A stretch of DNA of 64,000 nucleotides from Arthrobacter sp. Soil763 (GTDB taxonomy: Bacteria > Actinomycetota > Actinomycetes > Actinomycetales > Micrococcaceae). The stretch is taken from assembly GCF_001428365.1 (NCBI RefSeq), contig NZ_LMSH01000004.1, forward strand, positions 62,001-126,000, read 5' to 3'. The notes below the pieces were generated by a model that was not told the DNA's origin, did not search any database, and saw nothing but the letters and a program-made list of their open reading frames with translations. Below, piece by piece: positions 35,152 through 45,589 of this stretch. Every line of letters begins with the position of its first letter. Positions within the stretch are counted from its first letter, which is position 1. The position numbers were made by a program, and so were the translations under genes.

Positions 35152-37306
35152 CCGCGGCCGCCCCGCCGGAGCCGGCGGCGGCACCCCCGGGGCGTCCAAC
35201 GCCCTGGGAGCGGAGCCGTCCGCCTATTTGCGCCAGCACGCCGGCAACCCGGTCCACTGGCGGCCGTTCGGGGATGAGGCCTTCGCCTTCGCGGCGGCCC
35301 GTGACGTCCCGGTCTTCCTCTCGATCGGGTACGCGGCCTGCCACTGGTGCCACGTCATGGCGGGGGAGTCCTTCGAGGACCAGGACACCGCCGACTACCT
35401 GAACGCCCACTTCGTGCCCGTCAAGGTGGACCGGGAGGAACGCCCCGACGTCGACGCGGTCTACATGGCCGCCACCCAGGCCATTAGCGGTGAGGGCGGC
35501 TGGCCGATGTCCGTCTTCCTGCTGCCCGACGGCCGGGCCTTCCACGCCGGGACCTACTATCCGCCCCGCCCAATGCCCGGCAGGCCCTCGTTCCGCCAGG
35601 TGCTGGAAGCGGTCCAGGAGGCCTGGCGGGAACGCCGCGCCGCCGTCGAACAGAACGCCGCCACCCTGGCCCGCGGCCTCGCCGCCGCCCAGGCTGCCTC
35701 CGCCGTCCGGCTGGACGCCCCCGCCCCCGAGCTCCGCCCGGACCTGCTGGCCGACGCGGTGCGTGCCCTCGCCCGCGCCGAAGACGCCGACGGCGGGTTC
35801 GGCGCCGCCCCGAAGTTCCCGCCGTCCTCCGTCCTGGAATTCCTGCTCCGGCACGCGGCGGTACCCTCGGACACGGCGGCCACGGCCCGCGACCTCGCCG
35901 GCCGCACGCTCGCCGCGATGGCCCGCTCGGCCCTCTACGACCGGGTGGAGGGCGGCTTCGCCCGCTATTCGGTGACCCGGGACTGGTCCGTTCCGCACTT
36001 CGAGAAGATGCTCTACGACAACGCCCAGCTGCTGCGCTGCTACCTCCACTGGGTCCGGCTGGGCGGGACGGCGGGCTTCCCGGCCGCGGAGGCGGCGGAC
36101 GCGGCCGGCAGCACCGCTGACTGGATGCTGGGCGCGCTGGGGCTCGCCGGCCCCCGCGGCCCCGAGGCGCTGGCGTCCTCGCTCGACGCCGACACCGTGG
36201 TGGACGGGGAACACGTCGAAGGCGGCAGCTACCTGTGGACCCCCGCGGAGCTGGCGGAGCTGCTGGGCGCGGAGGACGGCGAACGCACCGCGGCCCTGAT
36301 GGGGGTGCACGGGCACGGCAGCGTCCCGGAGACCGGGGCGCCGCTGCACCCGGGCCGGGCGCTCGACGCCGACGAGGCAGCGCTGTGGCAGCGGGTGCGC
36401 CCGGCGCTCCGCCGCGCCCGCGCGGCGCGGCCGCAGCCGGCCCGGGACGACAAGGTCGTGGCGGGCTGGAACGGTCTGGCCGTCGCAGCCCTCGCCGAGG
36501 CCGGTGCCCTGCTGGAACGGCCCGAGCTGCTGGCGGCCGCCGAGCGGATCGCCGCCTACCTGGAGCGGGTGCACTGGACCCCCGGCGGCGCGCCCGGTGC
36601 CGGCCGGCTGGTCCGCGTCTCCCACCATGGCGCCGGCCGCGGCATCGAGGGCCTGCTGGAGGACTACGCGTTCTGCGCCGAGGGCCTGCTCGCGCTCTAC
36701 GCGGTCACCGGCCGGACCCGCTGGTACGCCTTCGCCGGGGACCTCCTGGCCGCCGCCCGCGGGCGGTTCGCCGCCGGCGGTGCACTGCGTGACACGGTGG
36801 GGGAGTCGGTGCAGCTGGCCAACGCCCAGGGCGGCGGCGCCGGGGCGGAGCCGTTCGATGACGCCACCCCCAGCGGAGCAGCCGCCTTCGCCGGCGCCCT
36901 GCTGTCCCACGCCGCGCTGTCCGGCTCCGCCGACGACCGCGCCCTCGCCGGCACCATCCTGTCCCTGCTTCCGCCGCTGGCGGCCCGCGCGCCCCGGGCG
37001 GCCGGCTGGCTGCTGGCGACGGCACAGGCGGCCCTCGCCGGGCCGCTGGAAGCCGCCGTCGTCGGTGCGGACACACCGCAGCGCGCTGCCCTGCACCGCG
37101 CCCTGCTGCACTCGCCCAGCCCGGGACTGGTGATTGCGCTGGCTGCAGAGGAGGCAGCCCCCGGCGTGGACGTGCCCCTGCTGCGCGGCCGGACGGCCGC
37201 GCCCGACGGGACGCCCCGGGTCTACCTCTGCCGCAACATGGTGTGCGCCCTTCCGGTGGGTTCCGTCGCGGCGCTCGGCGAGCAACTGGCTAGCATGGCT
37301 GAATGA
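35126..37306 (+). CDS. Thioredoxin-domain DUF255 protein (YyaL/SPATA20 family)
   Basis: 726 aa, cytosolic. The N-terminal thioredoxin-like domain has the family motif [16 protein letters not shown] (about residues 70-84). The rest resembles an N-acylglucosamine 2-epimerase-like alpha/alpha toroid with [36 protein letters not shown] and [18 protein letters not shown]. The function is not established. The GTG start is inside the preceding gene; the HAD gene overlaps its stop (ATGA), so three genes are coupled. Confidence 0.9.
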   Translation: MTQDPAAADRGRPAGAGGGTPGASNALGAEPSAYLRQHAGNPVHWRPFGDEAFAFAAARDVPVFLSIGYAACHWCHVMAGESFEDQDTADYLNAHFVPVKVDREERPDVDAVYMAATQAISGEGGWPMSVFLLPDGRAFHAGTYYPPRPMPGRPSFRQVLEAVQEAWRERRAAVEQNAATLARGLAAAQAASAVRLDAPAPELRPDLLADAVRALARAEDADGGFGAAPKFPPSSVLEFLLRHAAVPSDTAATARDLAGRTLAAMARSALYDRVEGGFARYSVTRDWSVPHFEKMLYDNAQLLRCYLHWVRLGGTAGFPAAEAADAAGSTADWMLGALGLAGPRGPEALASSLDADTVVDGEHVEGGSYLWTPAELAELLGAEDGERTAALMGVHGHGSVPETGAPLHPGRALDADEAALWQRVRPALRRARAARPQPARDDKVVAGWNGLAVAALAEAGALLERPELLAAAERIAAYLERVHWTPGGAPGAGRLVRVSHHGAGRGIEGLLEDYAFCAEGLLALYAVTGRTRWYAFAGDLLAAARGRFAAGGALRDTVGESVQLANAQGGGAGAEPFDDATPSGAAAFAGALLSHAALSGSADDRALAGTILSLLPPLAARAPRAAGWLLATAQAALAGPLEAAVVGADTPQRAALHRALLHSPSPGLVIALAAEEAAPGVDVPLLRGRTAAPDGTPRVYLCRNMVCALPVGSVAALGEQLASMAE

Positions 37307-37992
37307 CTCCGACGTCCCCTCCTTCGCCGCCGGCCCGGGAACCCTTCGAATTGGTGGTTTTTGACTGCGACGGTGTCCTGGTGGACTCGGAGGTGATCTC
37401 CGTCCAGGTGGACCAGCGGGTGCTGGCCGACCTTGGCTGGGAGCTGGAGATCGAGGACATCGTGCGGGGCTTCGTGGGCAAGAGCGAAGCCAACTTCATC
37501 GCCGGCATCGAAGACCATCTGGGCATCGAACTTGCCGAGGGCTGGGACCGGGACTACCAGCGCTGGTACGACGAGGCCTTCGAACGGGACCTCACGGCGG
37601 TCGACGGCGTGGAGGACGCCCTGGACCGGATCCTGCTTCCGCACTGCGTGGCCTCCAGCGGCAGCCACGCGAAGATGCAGCGGACGCTGGGCCGGACCGG
37701 GTTGCTGCAGCGCTTCGCCGGCCGCATCTTCAGCGCCACGGAGGTTGCCAACGGCAAGCCGGCCCCCGACCTGTTCCTGCACGCGGCCGGGACGCTGGGC
37801 ACGGCGCCGAAGGCCTGCGCCGTCGTCGAGGACAGCGCCTACGGGGTGCAGGCGGCGCGGGCAGCGGGGATGCATGTCTTCGCCTATGCGGGCGGGGTGA
37901 CTCCGGCGGAACGGCTGGCGGGACCGGGGACCACGGTCTTCCACGACATGCGCCGACTCCCGGAGCTGATCGCCGCGGGCCGGCCGGGCTGA
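37303..37992 (+). CDS. HAD-family phosphatase
   Basis: Cytosolic HAD superfamily hydrolase, 229 aa, subfamily IA (beta-phosphoglucomutase/GS1-like). Motif I is [12 protein letters not shown], motif II is in [14 protein letters not shown], motif III Lys in [11 protein letters not shown] and motif [18 protein letters not shown]. The cap domain lies at ~20-85. The start overlaps the upstream stop. It is a sugar-phosphate or nucleotide phosphatase in general; the substrate is not determinable. Confidence 0.9.
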   Translation: MTPTSPPSPPAREPFELVVFDCDGVLVDSEVISVQVDQRVLADLGWELEIEDIVRGFVGKSEANFIAGIEDHLGIELAEGWDRDYQRWYDEAFERDLTAVDGVEDALDRILLPHCVASSGSHAKMQRTLGRTGLLQRFAGRIFSATEVANGKPAPDLFLHAAGTLGTAPKACAVVEDSAYGVQAARAAGMHVFAYAGGVTPAERLAGPGTTVFHDMRRLPELIAAGRPG

Positions 37993-37995
37993 CGG

Positions 37996-38736
37996 TCAGC
38001 CCAGGACGGCGATGGCGATGGCGGTGTAGTGCGCCGCAAAGGCGAAGACCGTGAAGGCGTGGAAGAGCTCGTGGAAGCCGAAGTGCTCGTAGCTGAAATT
38101 CGGCTTTTTGAGCGCATAGAAGACGGCGCCGGCGATGTAGAGCGCGCCGCCGACGCAGATCAGCACCGCGGCGGGCACGCTGGCGGCGAAGAAGTCCGGC
38201 AGGTAGAACAAGGCCCCGCAGCCCAGGGCGATGTAGATCGGCACGTACAGCCAGCGCGGGGCGTGCGTCCACATCAGGCGGAAGAGCACGCCGAGCACCG
38301 CGCCGGACCAGATCACCCACAGCAGCAGGACCGCCTTCGGCCGCTCCAGCAGCGCCCAGGCCAGCGGCGTGTAGCTGCCGGCGATCACCAGCATGATGTT
38401 GGTGTGGTCCAGCCGCTTGAGCACCATCTTCACGCCGGGGGACCAGTTGCCGCGGTGGTAGACGGCGCTGACACCGAAGAGCAGCACCCCGGTCACGGCG
38501 TAGACCGCCGACGCGGTCTTCAGCTCGGCCGTCGGGGCCAGCAGCACCAGCACCAGGCCCGCGGCGAAGGCCAGCGGCGCCGTGACGGTGTGGATCCAGC
38601 CCCGCCATTTCGGCTTGATCATCAGCAGTTCGGCGATTTTGACCGCCGCATCGTCCACGGGGCTGGTGCCGCCGGACGGTGACGTGTTGCGCTGCGCGGA
38701 CCGCTCGGGCCCGGGCTCCGGACTGGTTCCTTCCAT
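37996..38736 (-). CDS. Hemolysin III family membrane protein (TrhA/PAQR type)
   Basis: Seven-helix membrane protein, 246 aa. The ATG at 38736 is chosen. After a ~45-residue polar tail come GWIHTVTAPLAFAAGLVLVL, AVYHRGNW, LDHTNIMLVIAGSYTPLAWA and the C-terminal FGFHELFHAFTVFAFAAHY; the conserved His/Ser/Asp set of PAQR proteins is present. Members affect membrane fluidity or toxicity; the name hemolysin is historical. Divergent from the cis-prenyl synthase with a palindromic site between them. Confidence 0.9.
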   Translation of the reverse strand: MEGTSPEPGPERSAQRNTSPSGGTSPVDDAAVKIAELLMIKPKWRGWIHTVTAPLAFAAGLVLVLLAPTAELKTASAVYAVTGVLLFGVSAVYHRGNWSPGVKMVLKRLDHTNIMLVIAGSYTPLAWALLERPKAVLLLWVIWSGAVLGVLFRLMWTHAPRWLYVPIYIALGCGALFYLPDFFAASVPAAVLICVGGALYIAGAVFYALKKPNFSYEHFGFHELFHAFTVFAFAAHYTAIAIAVLG

Positions 38737-38746
38737 CCGGCCATAA

Positions 38747-38771
38747 TAACCTACGGAGCGGTAAGTTACCG
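38747..38771. promoter_or_regulatory. Palindromic operator-like site, hemolysin III/cis-prenyl synthase
   Basis: Bases 38747-38768 form a 22-bp imperfect inverted repeat (TAACCTACGG-AG-CGGTAAGTTA, 8 of 10 positions). It overlaps a perfect 13-bp palindrome CGGTAA-G-TTACCG at 38759-38771. It ends 11 bp from the hemolysin III start. The form resembles TetR-family operators (inference). Confidence 0.5.
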
Positions 38772-38877
38772 AGGAGTAACAAGCCGTGCGGGCGGCGCTC
38801 CGACGGTGGCGTGCACCACCCGGGCCGTCCGGCGGGTAGCCTAGGAATGCACTGCCGTCAGAGCCCAAGGAAGCCAG

Positions 38878-39651
38878 GTGAATGTCCGGATGGAACTGCC
38901 CGGATTCCTGTATGGCTTCTACGAGCGCAGCCTCCAGCGGTCCCTCGACCCGGAGCGGGTGCCCAAGCACATCGGCGTCATGGTCGACGGCAACCGGCGC
39001 TGGGCGCGGCAGTTCAATGCCCCCACGAGCCAGGGCCACCAGGCCGGCGCGGACAAGATCCACGAGTTCCTCGGCTGGTGCCAGGAGCTGGGGATCAAGG
39101 TGGTCACCCTGTACATGCTGTCCACGGACAACATGAACCGATCCGGCGAAGAGCTCGATCTGCTGATGGGGATCATCGCCAATACCCTGGACCGGCTTGA
39201 CGAGGACGAAGACATCTCAGTGCACGCCATGGGCGCCCCGGAGCTCCTGCCCGACTACCTCGCCGAGCGGCTCAACAAACTCACCGCACGCACGCCGGTA
39301 CACGAGAAGATCCACGTCAATGTCGCCGTCGGCTACGGCGGCCGCCGGGAAATCGTCGACGCCGTCCGCGAACTGCTGCACGACGCCGTCGCCCGCGGCG
39401 CGGACATCGGCAAGCTGGCCGATGAGCTCAGCGTCGATGACATCTCCCGCTTCCTGTACACCCGCGGCCAGCCCGACCCCGACCTGGTGATCCGCACCTC
39501 CGGCGAGCAGCGGTTGTCCGGGTTTTTGATGTGGCAGAGCGCGTACAGCGAGTTTTATTTCTGCGAGGCGCTGTGGCCGGCGTTCCGCAAGGTCGACTTC
39601 CTCCGGGCGCTGCGCGACTACGCCGGCCGGCAGCGCCGCTTCGGTTCCTGA
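38878..39651 (+). CDS. cis-Prenyl (undecaprenyl/Z-FPP type) diphosphate synthase
   Basis: Condenses isopentenyl diphosphate onto an allylic primer to make a cis-isoprenoid lipid carrier or its precursor, 257 aa. The GTG at 38878 has AAGGAAG upstream; ATG at 38890 is an alternative. Motifs are GVMVDGNRRWARQ (catalytic Asp), YMLSTDNMNRSGEEL and the signature VIRTSGEQRLSGFLMWQS followed by YSEFYF. In the syntenic M. tuberculosis locus the gene (Rv1086) makes the short Z,E-farnesyl product; chain length cannot be read directly here. Confidence 0.9.
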   Translation: MNVRMELPGFLYGFYERSLQRSLDPERVPKHIGVMVDGNRRWARQFNAPTSQGHQAGADKIHEFLGWCQELGIKVVTLYMLSTDNMNRSGEELDLLMGIIANTLDRLDEDEDISVHAMGAPELLPDYLAERLNKLTARTPVHEKIHVNVAVGYGGRREIVDAVRELLHDAVARGADIGKLADELSVDDISRFLYTRGQPDPDLVIRTSGEQRLSGFLMWQSAYSEFYFCEALWPAFRKVDFLRALRDYAGRQRRFGS

Positions 39652-39779
39652 GGCTGTTTACCCGGGCTTCACCTGATGGCCGGAAGAATCGCCGACAGAT
39701 TACCCGGCAATGGGCCCGGCGCGGACGTACGTTAATCCCATCAGCGGGCAAACCGCCGGCTGATCGGGGAGGCCAGTAC

Positions 39780-39851
39780 ATGGAGCGGAACTTCGCACCG
39801 GATGTATGGGAGGCCGCGTCCGGCCTCCGGGCCGAGCCGCCTCACCACTAA
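39780..39851 (+). CDS. Possible 23-aa leader ORF upstream of PIN-PhoH gene
   Basis: ATG at 39780 with a strong GGGGAGG 7 nt upstream, encoding [20 protein letters not shown] plus PHH, ending 35 bp before the phoH start. It may be a leader peptide or chance. In mycobacteria the phoH2 operon has a small upstream gene (phoAT); similarity to it is not evident here. Confidence 0.3.
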   Translation: MERNFAPDVWEAASGLRAEPPHH

Positions 39852-39886
39852 CATTTCCGGGCCGGCGGCCCGGGGCTGGAGTCGAT

Positions 39887-41326
39887 GTGGCTATTTCTGC
39901 AGCACTGCCCGGTGTCCCTTCCGACCAGGGCACCCACGCTACCTCTCGCGCCACGCGGGACACCTCACAGACCGGCACGGCGCCGTTGGACGCCGCGGCC
40001 GGTCCTGCTGTTTCCGGGGCAGGAACAGCGGAGGAAACCGCCCGAAGCTACGTCATCGACACCTCCGTGCTGCTCTCGGACCCGCGCGCACTGCTGCGCT
40101 TCGCCGAGCACGAGGTCATCCTGCCGATCGTGGTCATTACCGAACTCGAGGCCAAACGGCACGACCCGGAACTGGGCTACTTCGCCCGCAAGGCGCTGCG
40201 GCTGCTCGACGACCTCCGCGTGGAGCACGGCGGCCTGGACCGGCCCATCCCGCTCGGCCACCACGGCGGCACCCTGATGGTGGAAATGAACCACATCTCC
40301 GCCGAGGTGCTGCCGGCGGGGTTCCGCGGCGGCGACAACGACAGCCGGATCCTCGCCGTGGCCAAGAACCTAGCCAACGAGGGCCGGGATGTCACCGTGG
40401 TCTCCAAGGACCTTCCGATGCGGGTCAAGGCCTCCGCCATGGGGCTGCTGGCCGACGAATACCGCAACGAGCTGGTCAAGGATTCCGGCTGGACCGGCCT
40501 CGCCGAGCTCGACGCCGGCGAGGAGGACGTGGCCGCGCTGTACGGCCACGAGGCGGTCTTCATTCCCGCCGCCGCGGAACTGCCGGCCAACACCGGGCTG
40601 GTGCTGCTCTCCGGCCGGGGTTCCGCCCTGGGCAGGGTAGGCGCCGACAAGCAGGTCCGCCTGGTCAAGGGCGACCGCGATGTCTTTGGCCTGCACGGCC
40701 GGTCGGCGGAGCAGCGGCTCGCGATCGACCTGCTGATGGACCCGTCCGTCGGGATCGTGTCCTTGGGCGGCCGGGCCGGGACCGGCAAATCCGCGCTGGC
40801 GCTGTGCGCCGGGCTCGAAGCCGTCCTGGAGCGCCGGGAGCACCGCAAGGTGGTGGTCTTCCGCCCGCTTTACGCCGTCGGCGGCCAGGAGCTCGGCTAC
40901 CTGCCCGGTTCCGAGTCGGAGAAGATGAACCCCTGGGCCCAGGCCGTCTTCGACACCCTCGGCGCGCTGGTCAGCCAGGAGGTCGTGGAGGAAGTCATGG
41001 ACCGGGGCATGCTTGAGGTGCTGCCGCTGACCCACATCCGCGGCCGGTCCCTGCACGACGCGTTCGTGATCGTGGACGAGGCGCAGTCGCTGGAGAAGAA
41101 CGTCCTGCTCACGGTGATGAGCCGGATCGGCCAGAACTCCAAGATCGTCCTCACCCACGACGTCGCCCAGCGGGACAACCTCCGGGTCGGGCGGCACGAC
41201 GGCGTTGCCGCCGTCGTCGAAACCCTCAAGGGCCACCCGCTCTTCGGCCACATCACCCTCACCCGCTCCGAGCGCTCGCCGATCGCGGCGCTCGTGACGG
41301 AGATGCTCGAGGGGGCGGAGATCTAA
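39887..41326 (+). CDS. PIN-PhoH fusion (PhoH2-type) RNase/ATPase
   Basis: 479 aa. The GTG at 39887 is preferred for its GGAG 6 nt upstream; the frame is open further up. After a Thr/Ala-rich lead, the PIN nuclease domain (~45-200) carries acidic residues in [23 protein letters not shown] and [14 protein letters not shown]. The PhoH ATPase (~245-479) has Walker [16 protein letters not shown], Walker [12 protein letters not shown] and [15 protein letters not shown]. tuberculosis PhoH2 is reported as an RNase with RNA-unwinding activity (family knowledge). It overlaps tail to tail by 4 bp with the next, convergent gene. Confidence 0.92.
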   Translation: MAISAALPGVPSDQGTHATSRATRDTSQTGTAPLDAAAGPAVSGAGTAEETARSYVIDTSVLLSDPRALLRFAEHEVILPIVVITELEAKRHDPELGYFARKALRLLDDLRVEHGGLDRPIPLGHHGGTLMVEMNHISAEVLPAGFRGGDNDSRILAVAKNLANEGRDVTVVSKDLPMRVKASAMGLLADEYRNELVKDSGWTGLAELDAGEEDVAALYGHEAVFIPAAAELPANTGLVLLSGRGSALGRVGADKQVRLVKGDRDVFGLHGRSAEQRLAIDLLMDPSVGIVSLGGRAGTGKSALALCAGLEAVLERREHRKVVVFRPLYAVGGQELGYLPGSESEKMNPWAQAVFDTLGALVSQEVVEEVMDRGMLEVLPLTHIRGRSLHDAFVIVDEAQSLEKNVLLTVMSRIGQNSKIVLTHDVAQRDNLRVGRHDGVAAVVETLKGHPLFGHITLTRSERSPIAALVTEMLEGAEI

Positions 41327-41973
41327 GCCCGGATGCCCAGGTACTTCGCGGTGGGTTCGTGGCCCTGGACTTTGAGGGTCCAGTCGGGGCGGTTGAAACC
41401 GGCAGGGGTGAGCCGGACTCTTTGGGAGTCCTGCACCGTGCCGCCCCAGTTGGCCCGGGTGACGCCGTTCAGGTCGTAGCCGAGGGACCGGGAGACGCCC
41501 AGGGACTGCCGGTTCCAGGCCGCCGCCTCGGACTCGGCCACCTCGGCGCCGAGCCAGTCGAACGCGTACAGGGCGACGGCGGCGCGCATCTCCTTGCCCA
41601 GCCCGCGGCCCTGCACGCGCCGGGTGAGCCAGGAGCCGGTGCTGACGGTCTTCAGGGTGGCGAAGTCCTTCGCCGCGATGTCCTGGCAGCCGACGAACTC
41701 GCCGCCGTGCCAGATGCCGAGCAGCAGGGTCCAGTCCTCCGGCGACATGGTGCCCCGGCAGCGCCAGTACCACTGCGCCATGTTCGGGCCGAGCTCCTCG
41801 GCCGGGGCCTCGGCCCAGGGCTGGCTGAACGGGTTCCGGCCGGGTTCGTGCACGCCGTCCAGGGCCGCCTGCACCGCCGCCGGGATGTCCTCATCCCGGA
41901 TCGGCCGCAGCGTCAGCCGGGGCGTCTCCAGGCTCAGGGCGAATGGGGGCCAGTACGATCCGGGCGCGGTCAT
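41323..41973 (-). CDS. GNAT family N-acetyltransferase
   Basis: 216 aa, RimJ/RimL-like. Landmarks are [20 protein letters not shown] at the start, the acetyl-CoA loop [20 protein letters not shown] and [16 protein letters not shown]. The C-terminus ([14 protein letters not shown]) is typical of this subfamily. The target could be an antibiotic, a protein N-terminus or a small amine; not determinable. It is transcribed towards and overlaps the phoH stop. Confidence 0.88.
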   Translation of the reverse strand: MTAPGSYWPPFALSLETPRLTLRPIRDEDIPAAVQAALDGVHEPGRNPFSQPWAEAPAEELGPNMAQWYWRCRGTMSPEDWTLLLGIWHGGEFVGCQDIAAKDFATLKTVSTGSWLTRRVQGRGLGKEMRAAVALYAFDWLGAEVAESEAAAWNRQSLGVSRSLGYDLNGVTRANWGGTVQDSQRVRLTPAGFNRPDWTLKVQGHEPTAKYLGIRA

Positions 41974-42068
41974 CCCGGAAGCCTAACGGCGCCGGGCGTG
42001 CGGGCGCCAGTCACGTCCCACGGCGCCGGAAGCGGCGCACTCGGGTCGGAATCCAGTAGCATCCGAGG

Positions 42069-42617
42069 GTGATCGATCGTCTCGGCGAACTCGGGGGAGC
42101 CGCCCCGCCGGCCTTCTGGCTGGTGCTGCTGGCGTGCGCCTACTTCGCGGTCATGGCCGCTCGGCTGAGCATCATCGACATCAGGCACCACCTGTTGCCC
42201 AACCGGATCATCTTCCCGTCCTACGCCGTCGCCGGAGTGCTGCTGCTCGGCGCCGCCGGGCTCAGGGCGCTGGCTCCGGCCGGCGGCGAGGGCAGCGCCG
42301 CGCTGTTCGGGATCCCGGGGCTCCGCATCGTGGCCGGCGGCGCGGCCCTGTGGCTGTTCTACTTCCTGCTGCGCGCCGCCTACCCGCCGGGGATGGGATT
42401 CGGTGACGTCAAGCTCGCCGGGGTGCTGGGCATGTACCTCGGGTTCCTCGGCTGGGGGCACGTCTTTGCCGGCACGTTCGCCGCTTTCCTGTTCGGCGGA
42501 CTCTGGAGCCTTGCCCTGCTGGTCTCGCGGCGCGGAACGCTCAAGTCCGACATCCCGTTCGGACCGTTCATGCTCGCCGGCACTACCGCTGCGATGCTGC
42601 TGCTGCCCGCGGGTTAG
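42069..42617 (+). CDS. Prepilin peptidase (A24 family)
   Basis: Membrane aspartic protease that trims type IV prepilin or Flp pilin signal sequences, 182 aa. The two catalytic Asp motifs are visible: SIIDIRHHLLPN and GMGFGDVKLAG. The N-terminal methylase domain of full-length PilD is absent, as in TadV/short forms. No pilus gene is nearby, so the substrate operon lies elsewhere. GTG start; a Nudix gene follows after 9 nt. Confidence 0.88.
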   Translation: MIDRLGELGGAAPPAFWLVLLACAYFAVMAARLSIIDIRHHLLPNRIIFPSYAVAGVLLLGAAGLRALAPAGGEGSAALFGIPGLRIVAGGAALWLFYFLLRAAYPPGMGFGDVKLAGVLGMYLGFLGWGHVFAGTFAAFLFGGLWSLALLVSRRGTLKSDIPFGPFMLAGTTAAMLLLPAG

Positions 42618-42626
42618 GCTGGCGGG

Positions 42627-43097
42627 ATGGCCACCCCGGACTTCATCCTGAAACTGCGCGAGAAAATCGGCCACGAGAGCCTGTGGATCCCCGGCGCCCG
42701 CGCCGTGGTGTTCGATGACGCCGGCCGGGTCCTGCTGGGCCAGCGGGCCGACAACGGCCAGTGGGGGCTGATCACCGGAATCCTCGAACCGGGTGAGGAG
42801 CCGGCGCCCGGCCTGCTGCGGGAGGTGTTGGAGGAAACCGGTGTGGTGGCCGTCGCCGAGAGGCTGGTCTCGGTGGACGCTGTGGGACCCACCGTCTACC
42901 CCAACGGGGACGTCTGCCACTTCCTCACCCTGGTGTTCCGCTGCCGCTACGTCTCCGGGGAGGCCCGGGTCAACGACGACGAATCGCTCGCCGTGGGCTG
43001 GTTCCGGCCCGGGGAGTTTCCGGCGCTGATGCCGGGCCACCTCGAATCGATCGAGCAGGCCCGGAACCCCGACGGCGCTGCGCACTTCCGGAGCTGA
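42627..43097 (+). CDS. Nudix hydrolase
   Basis: 156 aa, cytosolic. A complete Nudix box GILEPGEEPAPGLLREVLEETGV lies at about residues 51-73, supporting Mg2+-dependent hydrolysis of a nucleoside diphosphate-linked substrate. The N-terminal helix (LKLREKIGHESLWIPGARAV) resembles the RppH/MutT-like proteins common in Actinobacteria. Substrate unknown. Probably co-transcribed with the prepilin peptidase. Confidence 0.9.
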   Translation: MATPDFILKLREKIGHESLWIPGARAVVFDDAGRVLLGQRADNGQWGLITGILEPGEEPAPGLLREVLEETGVVAVAERLVSVDAVGPTVYPNGDVCHFLTLVFRCRYVSGEARVNDDESLAVGWFRPGEFPALMPGHLESIEQARNPDGAAHFRS

Positions 43098-43272
43098 CAG
43101 CCCCTCCCGGCGGGACCGGGACGCGGCGCCCGGAAAGCCCCGCGGGGACCGGAACACCCGGTGGCACCGGGGCGCGGGGATTAGTGTCGGTGCTCCGCGT
43201 TAGCCTGCGGTCATCCAGCCTGAGCGCTGGCTGACAGTGGTCCGGAGCCATCCGGACCGGAAACGGGGAAGC

Positions 43273-43932
43273 ATGACAGATTCAGCGCTGACGCACGTGT
43301 ATGTCCTCCTGGACCGCTCCGGCTCCATGAGCTCCATCGCCGACGACACCGTCGGCGGTTTCGCCGCTTTCGTCCGGGAGCAGCAGGCGGTTGCCGGCCG
43401 CTGCCGGCTGTCGCTGGCCCAGTTCGACGATGTCTATGAGCGGGTCTACGCTGCGGTGGACATCGCCGAGGTCCCGCCGCTGCGGTTGCAGCCCCGCGGC
43501 AGCACGGCCCTGCACGACGCGATGGTCCGGCTGATCGGCGAGGCCGGCGCGGAACTGGCGGCGCTGCCGGAGGAGGAGCGGCCCGGCACGGTGTTGGTGG
43601 CGGTGCTCACCGACGGGCACGAAAACGCCTCCCGGGAGGCCAGCGGTGCCGCGGTCAAGGCCCTCGTGGAGCGCCAGCAGAGCCAGTGGGGCTGGCAGTT
43701 CACCTATCTGGGCGCGAACCAGGACGCCGTCCTGACCGCAGGCGGCCTCGGCATCCGGGCCGAGGACGCGCTGACCTACGCTGCCGGCAACGTGGACGCC
43801 GCCTTCTCCGGCCAGTCCGCGAAGACCCGCCGGCTGCGCGAGGCCCGGCTCGCCGGAGCCAGCCTGGACGAGGCGGCAGCGTACTCGGCCTACACCCCGG
43901 AGGAGCGCCGGGCCGCCGGCGGGGCGCAGTAG
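43273..43932 (+). CDS. von Willebrand factor A domain protein
   Basis: 219 aa, no signal peptide or membrane segment, so cytosolic. The MIDAS motif is intact: YVLLDRSGSMSSI near the N-terminus, then a conserved Thr in STALHDAMVRL and VLTDGHENAS. The C-terminal ~55 residues are helical with charged repeats. ATG at 43273 follows GGGGAAGC. It probably binds a protein partner via Mg2+; AAA+ or chelatase partners are not in the window. Confidence 0.87.
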   Translation: MTDSALTHVYVLLDRSGSMSSIADDTVGGFAAFVREQQAVAGRCRLSLAQFDDVYERVYAAVDIAEVPPLRLQPRGSTALHDAMVRLIGEAGAELAALPEEERPGTVLVAVLTDGHENASREASGAAVKALVERQQSQWGWQFTYLGANQDAVLTAGGLGIRAEDALTYAAGNVDAAFSGQSAKTRRLREARLAGASLDEAAAYSAYTPEERRAAGGAQ

Positions 43933-44001
43933 CCCACTGCGGCCAGTGCCGGGGAGCGGGCGCCGGAACAGCCGCCGGCCCGCTGCCACTGCCGCGACCA
44001 A

Positions 44002-44046
44002 CGACGGCGGCCGGCGCCTTCCGCTGGAAGGTGCCGGCCGCCGTCG
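44002..44046. terminator. Terminator hairpin 1, vWA/fumC
   Basis: A 21-bp stem (44002-44022 with 44026-44046) with one wobble and a 3-nt GCT loop, between convergent genes. Confidence 0.65.
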
Positions 44047-44058
44047 GACGCCGCTGAC

Positions 44059-44082
44059 GGTGCCCTCCGCTGGGAGGGCACC
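44059..44082. terminator. Terminator hairpin 2, vWA/fumC
   Basis: GGTGCCCTCC and GGAGGGCACC form a perfect 10-bp stem with a 4-nt loop, 10 bp beyond the fumC stop and in tandem with the larger hairpin before it. Confidence 0.6.
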
Positions 44083-44091
44083 GGGTTGTAA

Positions 44092-45528
44092 CTAGGCCTT
44101 GTGCGGCGGACGCGTCATGGACATGACGTCCAGCGCGGTGTCCAGCTGCTCTTCGGTCAGTTCGCCGCGCTCGAGGAAGCCCATGGCCACGACGGTCTCA
44201 CGAATGGTCAGGCCCTCCGCGACGGCCTTCTTGGCGATCTTGGCGGCGTTCTCGTAGCCGATGAACTTGTTCAGCGGCGTGACGATCGAGGGGGAGGCCT
44301 CGGCGAGGAAGCGGGCGCGCTCGACGTTGGCGGTGATCCCGTCAATCATCTTGTCGGCCATGACGCGGCTGGTGTTGGCCAGCAGCCGCACCGACTCCAG
44401 CAGGTTGGCCGCCATGACCGGGATGCCGACGTTGAGTTCGAAGGCGCCGTTCGTGCCGGACCAGGCGATGGCGGTGTCGTTGCCGATGACCTGGGCGCAG
44501 ACCATGATGGAGGCCTCGCAGATGACCGGGTTGACCTTGCCGGGCATGATCGAGGAGCCGGGCTGGAGGTCCGGGATGGCGAGTTCGCCGAGACCGGTGT
44601 TGGGGCCGGACCCCATCCAGCGCAGGTCGTTGTTGATCTTCATGAAGGAGATTGCGATGTTGCGCAGCTGGCTGGAAGCCTCGATCAGGCCGTCGCGGTT
44701 GGCCTGGGCCTCGAAGTGGTCGCGGGCCTCGGTCAGCGGCAGGCCGGTGTCCGCGGCGAGCAGTTCGATCACACGCTCCGGGAAGCCGGCGGGGGTGTTG
44801 ATGCCGGTGCCGACGGCGGTGCCGCCGAGCGGGACCTCGGCGACGCGGGGGAGGGAGGCGTTGATGCGTTCGATCCCGTACCGGACCTGCGCCGCGTAGC
44901 CGCCGAACTCCTGGCCGAGCGTGACCGGGGTGGCGTCCATCAGGTGGGTGCGGCCGGACTTCACGACGTCCTTGAACTCGGCGGCCTTGCGCTCCAGCGA
45001 CTCGGCGAGGTAGCCCAGCGCGGGGATCAGGTCGTTGATCAGGGCCGACGTGGCCGCAACGTGCACGGAGGTCGGGAACACGTCGTTGGAGGACTGCGAG
45101 GCGTTGACGTGGTCGTTGGGGTGGACGACCTTGTCGCTGCCGGCGGCCTTCAGCGCCCGGGAGGCGAGTTCGGCGAGGACCTCGTTGGTGTTCATGTTCG
45201 AGGAGGTACCGGAACCGGTCTGGAACACGTCGATCGGGAAGTCGCCGTCGTACTTGCCGGCGGCCACTTCGTCGGCGGCGTCGGCGATCGCCTGGGCCAG
45301 CTCGCCGTCGAGCACCCCCAGCTCCGCGTTGGCCTGCGCCGCGGCCTTCTTCACGCGGGCGAGGGCTTCGATGTGGGCGCGCTCGAGGGTCTTGCCGGAG
45401 ATCGGGAAGTTCTCGACCGCGCGCTGCGTCTGGGCGCGGTAGAGGGCGTTCACGGGGACGCGGACTTCGCCCATCGTGTCGTGTTCAATCCGGAATTCTT
45501 CAGAGTTCAAGTCTGCTGTGGAAGTCAT
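44092..45528 (-). CDS. fumC: Fumarate hydratase class II
   Basis: Oxygen-stable, iron-free TCA-cycle enzyme interconverting fumarate and malate, 478 aa. The superfamily signature [12 protein letters not shown] is intact, with [18 protein letters not shown] and GTGINTP as further active-site strands, and the N-terminal [16 protein letters not shown] typical of FumC rather than aspartase. Neighbour of glpX, as in mycobacteria. Confidence 0.97.
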   Translation of the reverse strand: MTSTADLNSEEFRIEHDTMGEVRVPVNALYRAQTQRAVENFPISGKTLERAHIEALARVKKAAAQANAELGVLDGELAQAIADAADEVAAGKYDGDFPIDVFQTGSGTSSNMNTNEVLAELASRALKAAGSDKVVHPNDHVNASQSSNDVFPTSVHVAATSALINDLIPALGYLAESLERKAAEFKDVVKSGRTHLMDATPVTLGQEFGGYAAQVRYGIERINASLPRVAEVPLGGTAVGTGINTPAGFPERVIELLAADTGLPLTEARDHFEAQANRDGLIEASSQLRNIAISFMKINNDLRWMGSGPNTGLGELAIPDLQPGSSIMPGKVNPVICEASIMVCAQVIGNDTAIAWSGTNGAFELNVGIPVMAANLLESVRLLANTSRVMADKMIDGITANVERARFLAEASPSIVTPLNKFIGYENAAKIAKKAVAEGLTIRETVVAMGFLERGELTEEQLDTALDVMSMTRPPHKA

Positions 45529-45589
45529 GGGGCTAGCTTATTGGCCCGGGGCGTTCCACCGAAAACCGTGAACCGGGGTCCCGGCCGGG

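Noticed and set aside
39652..39886. Riboswitch upstream of the PIN-PhoH gene
   Set aside because: Short hairpins such as ATCAGC...GCTGAT exist, but I could not match any known aptamer core.
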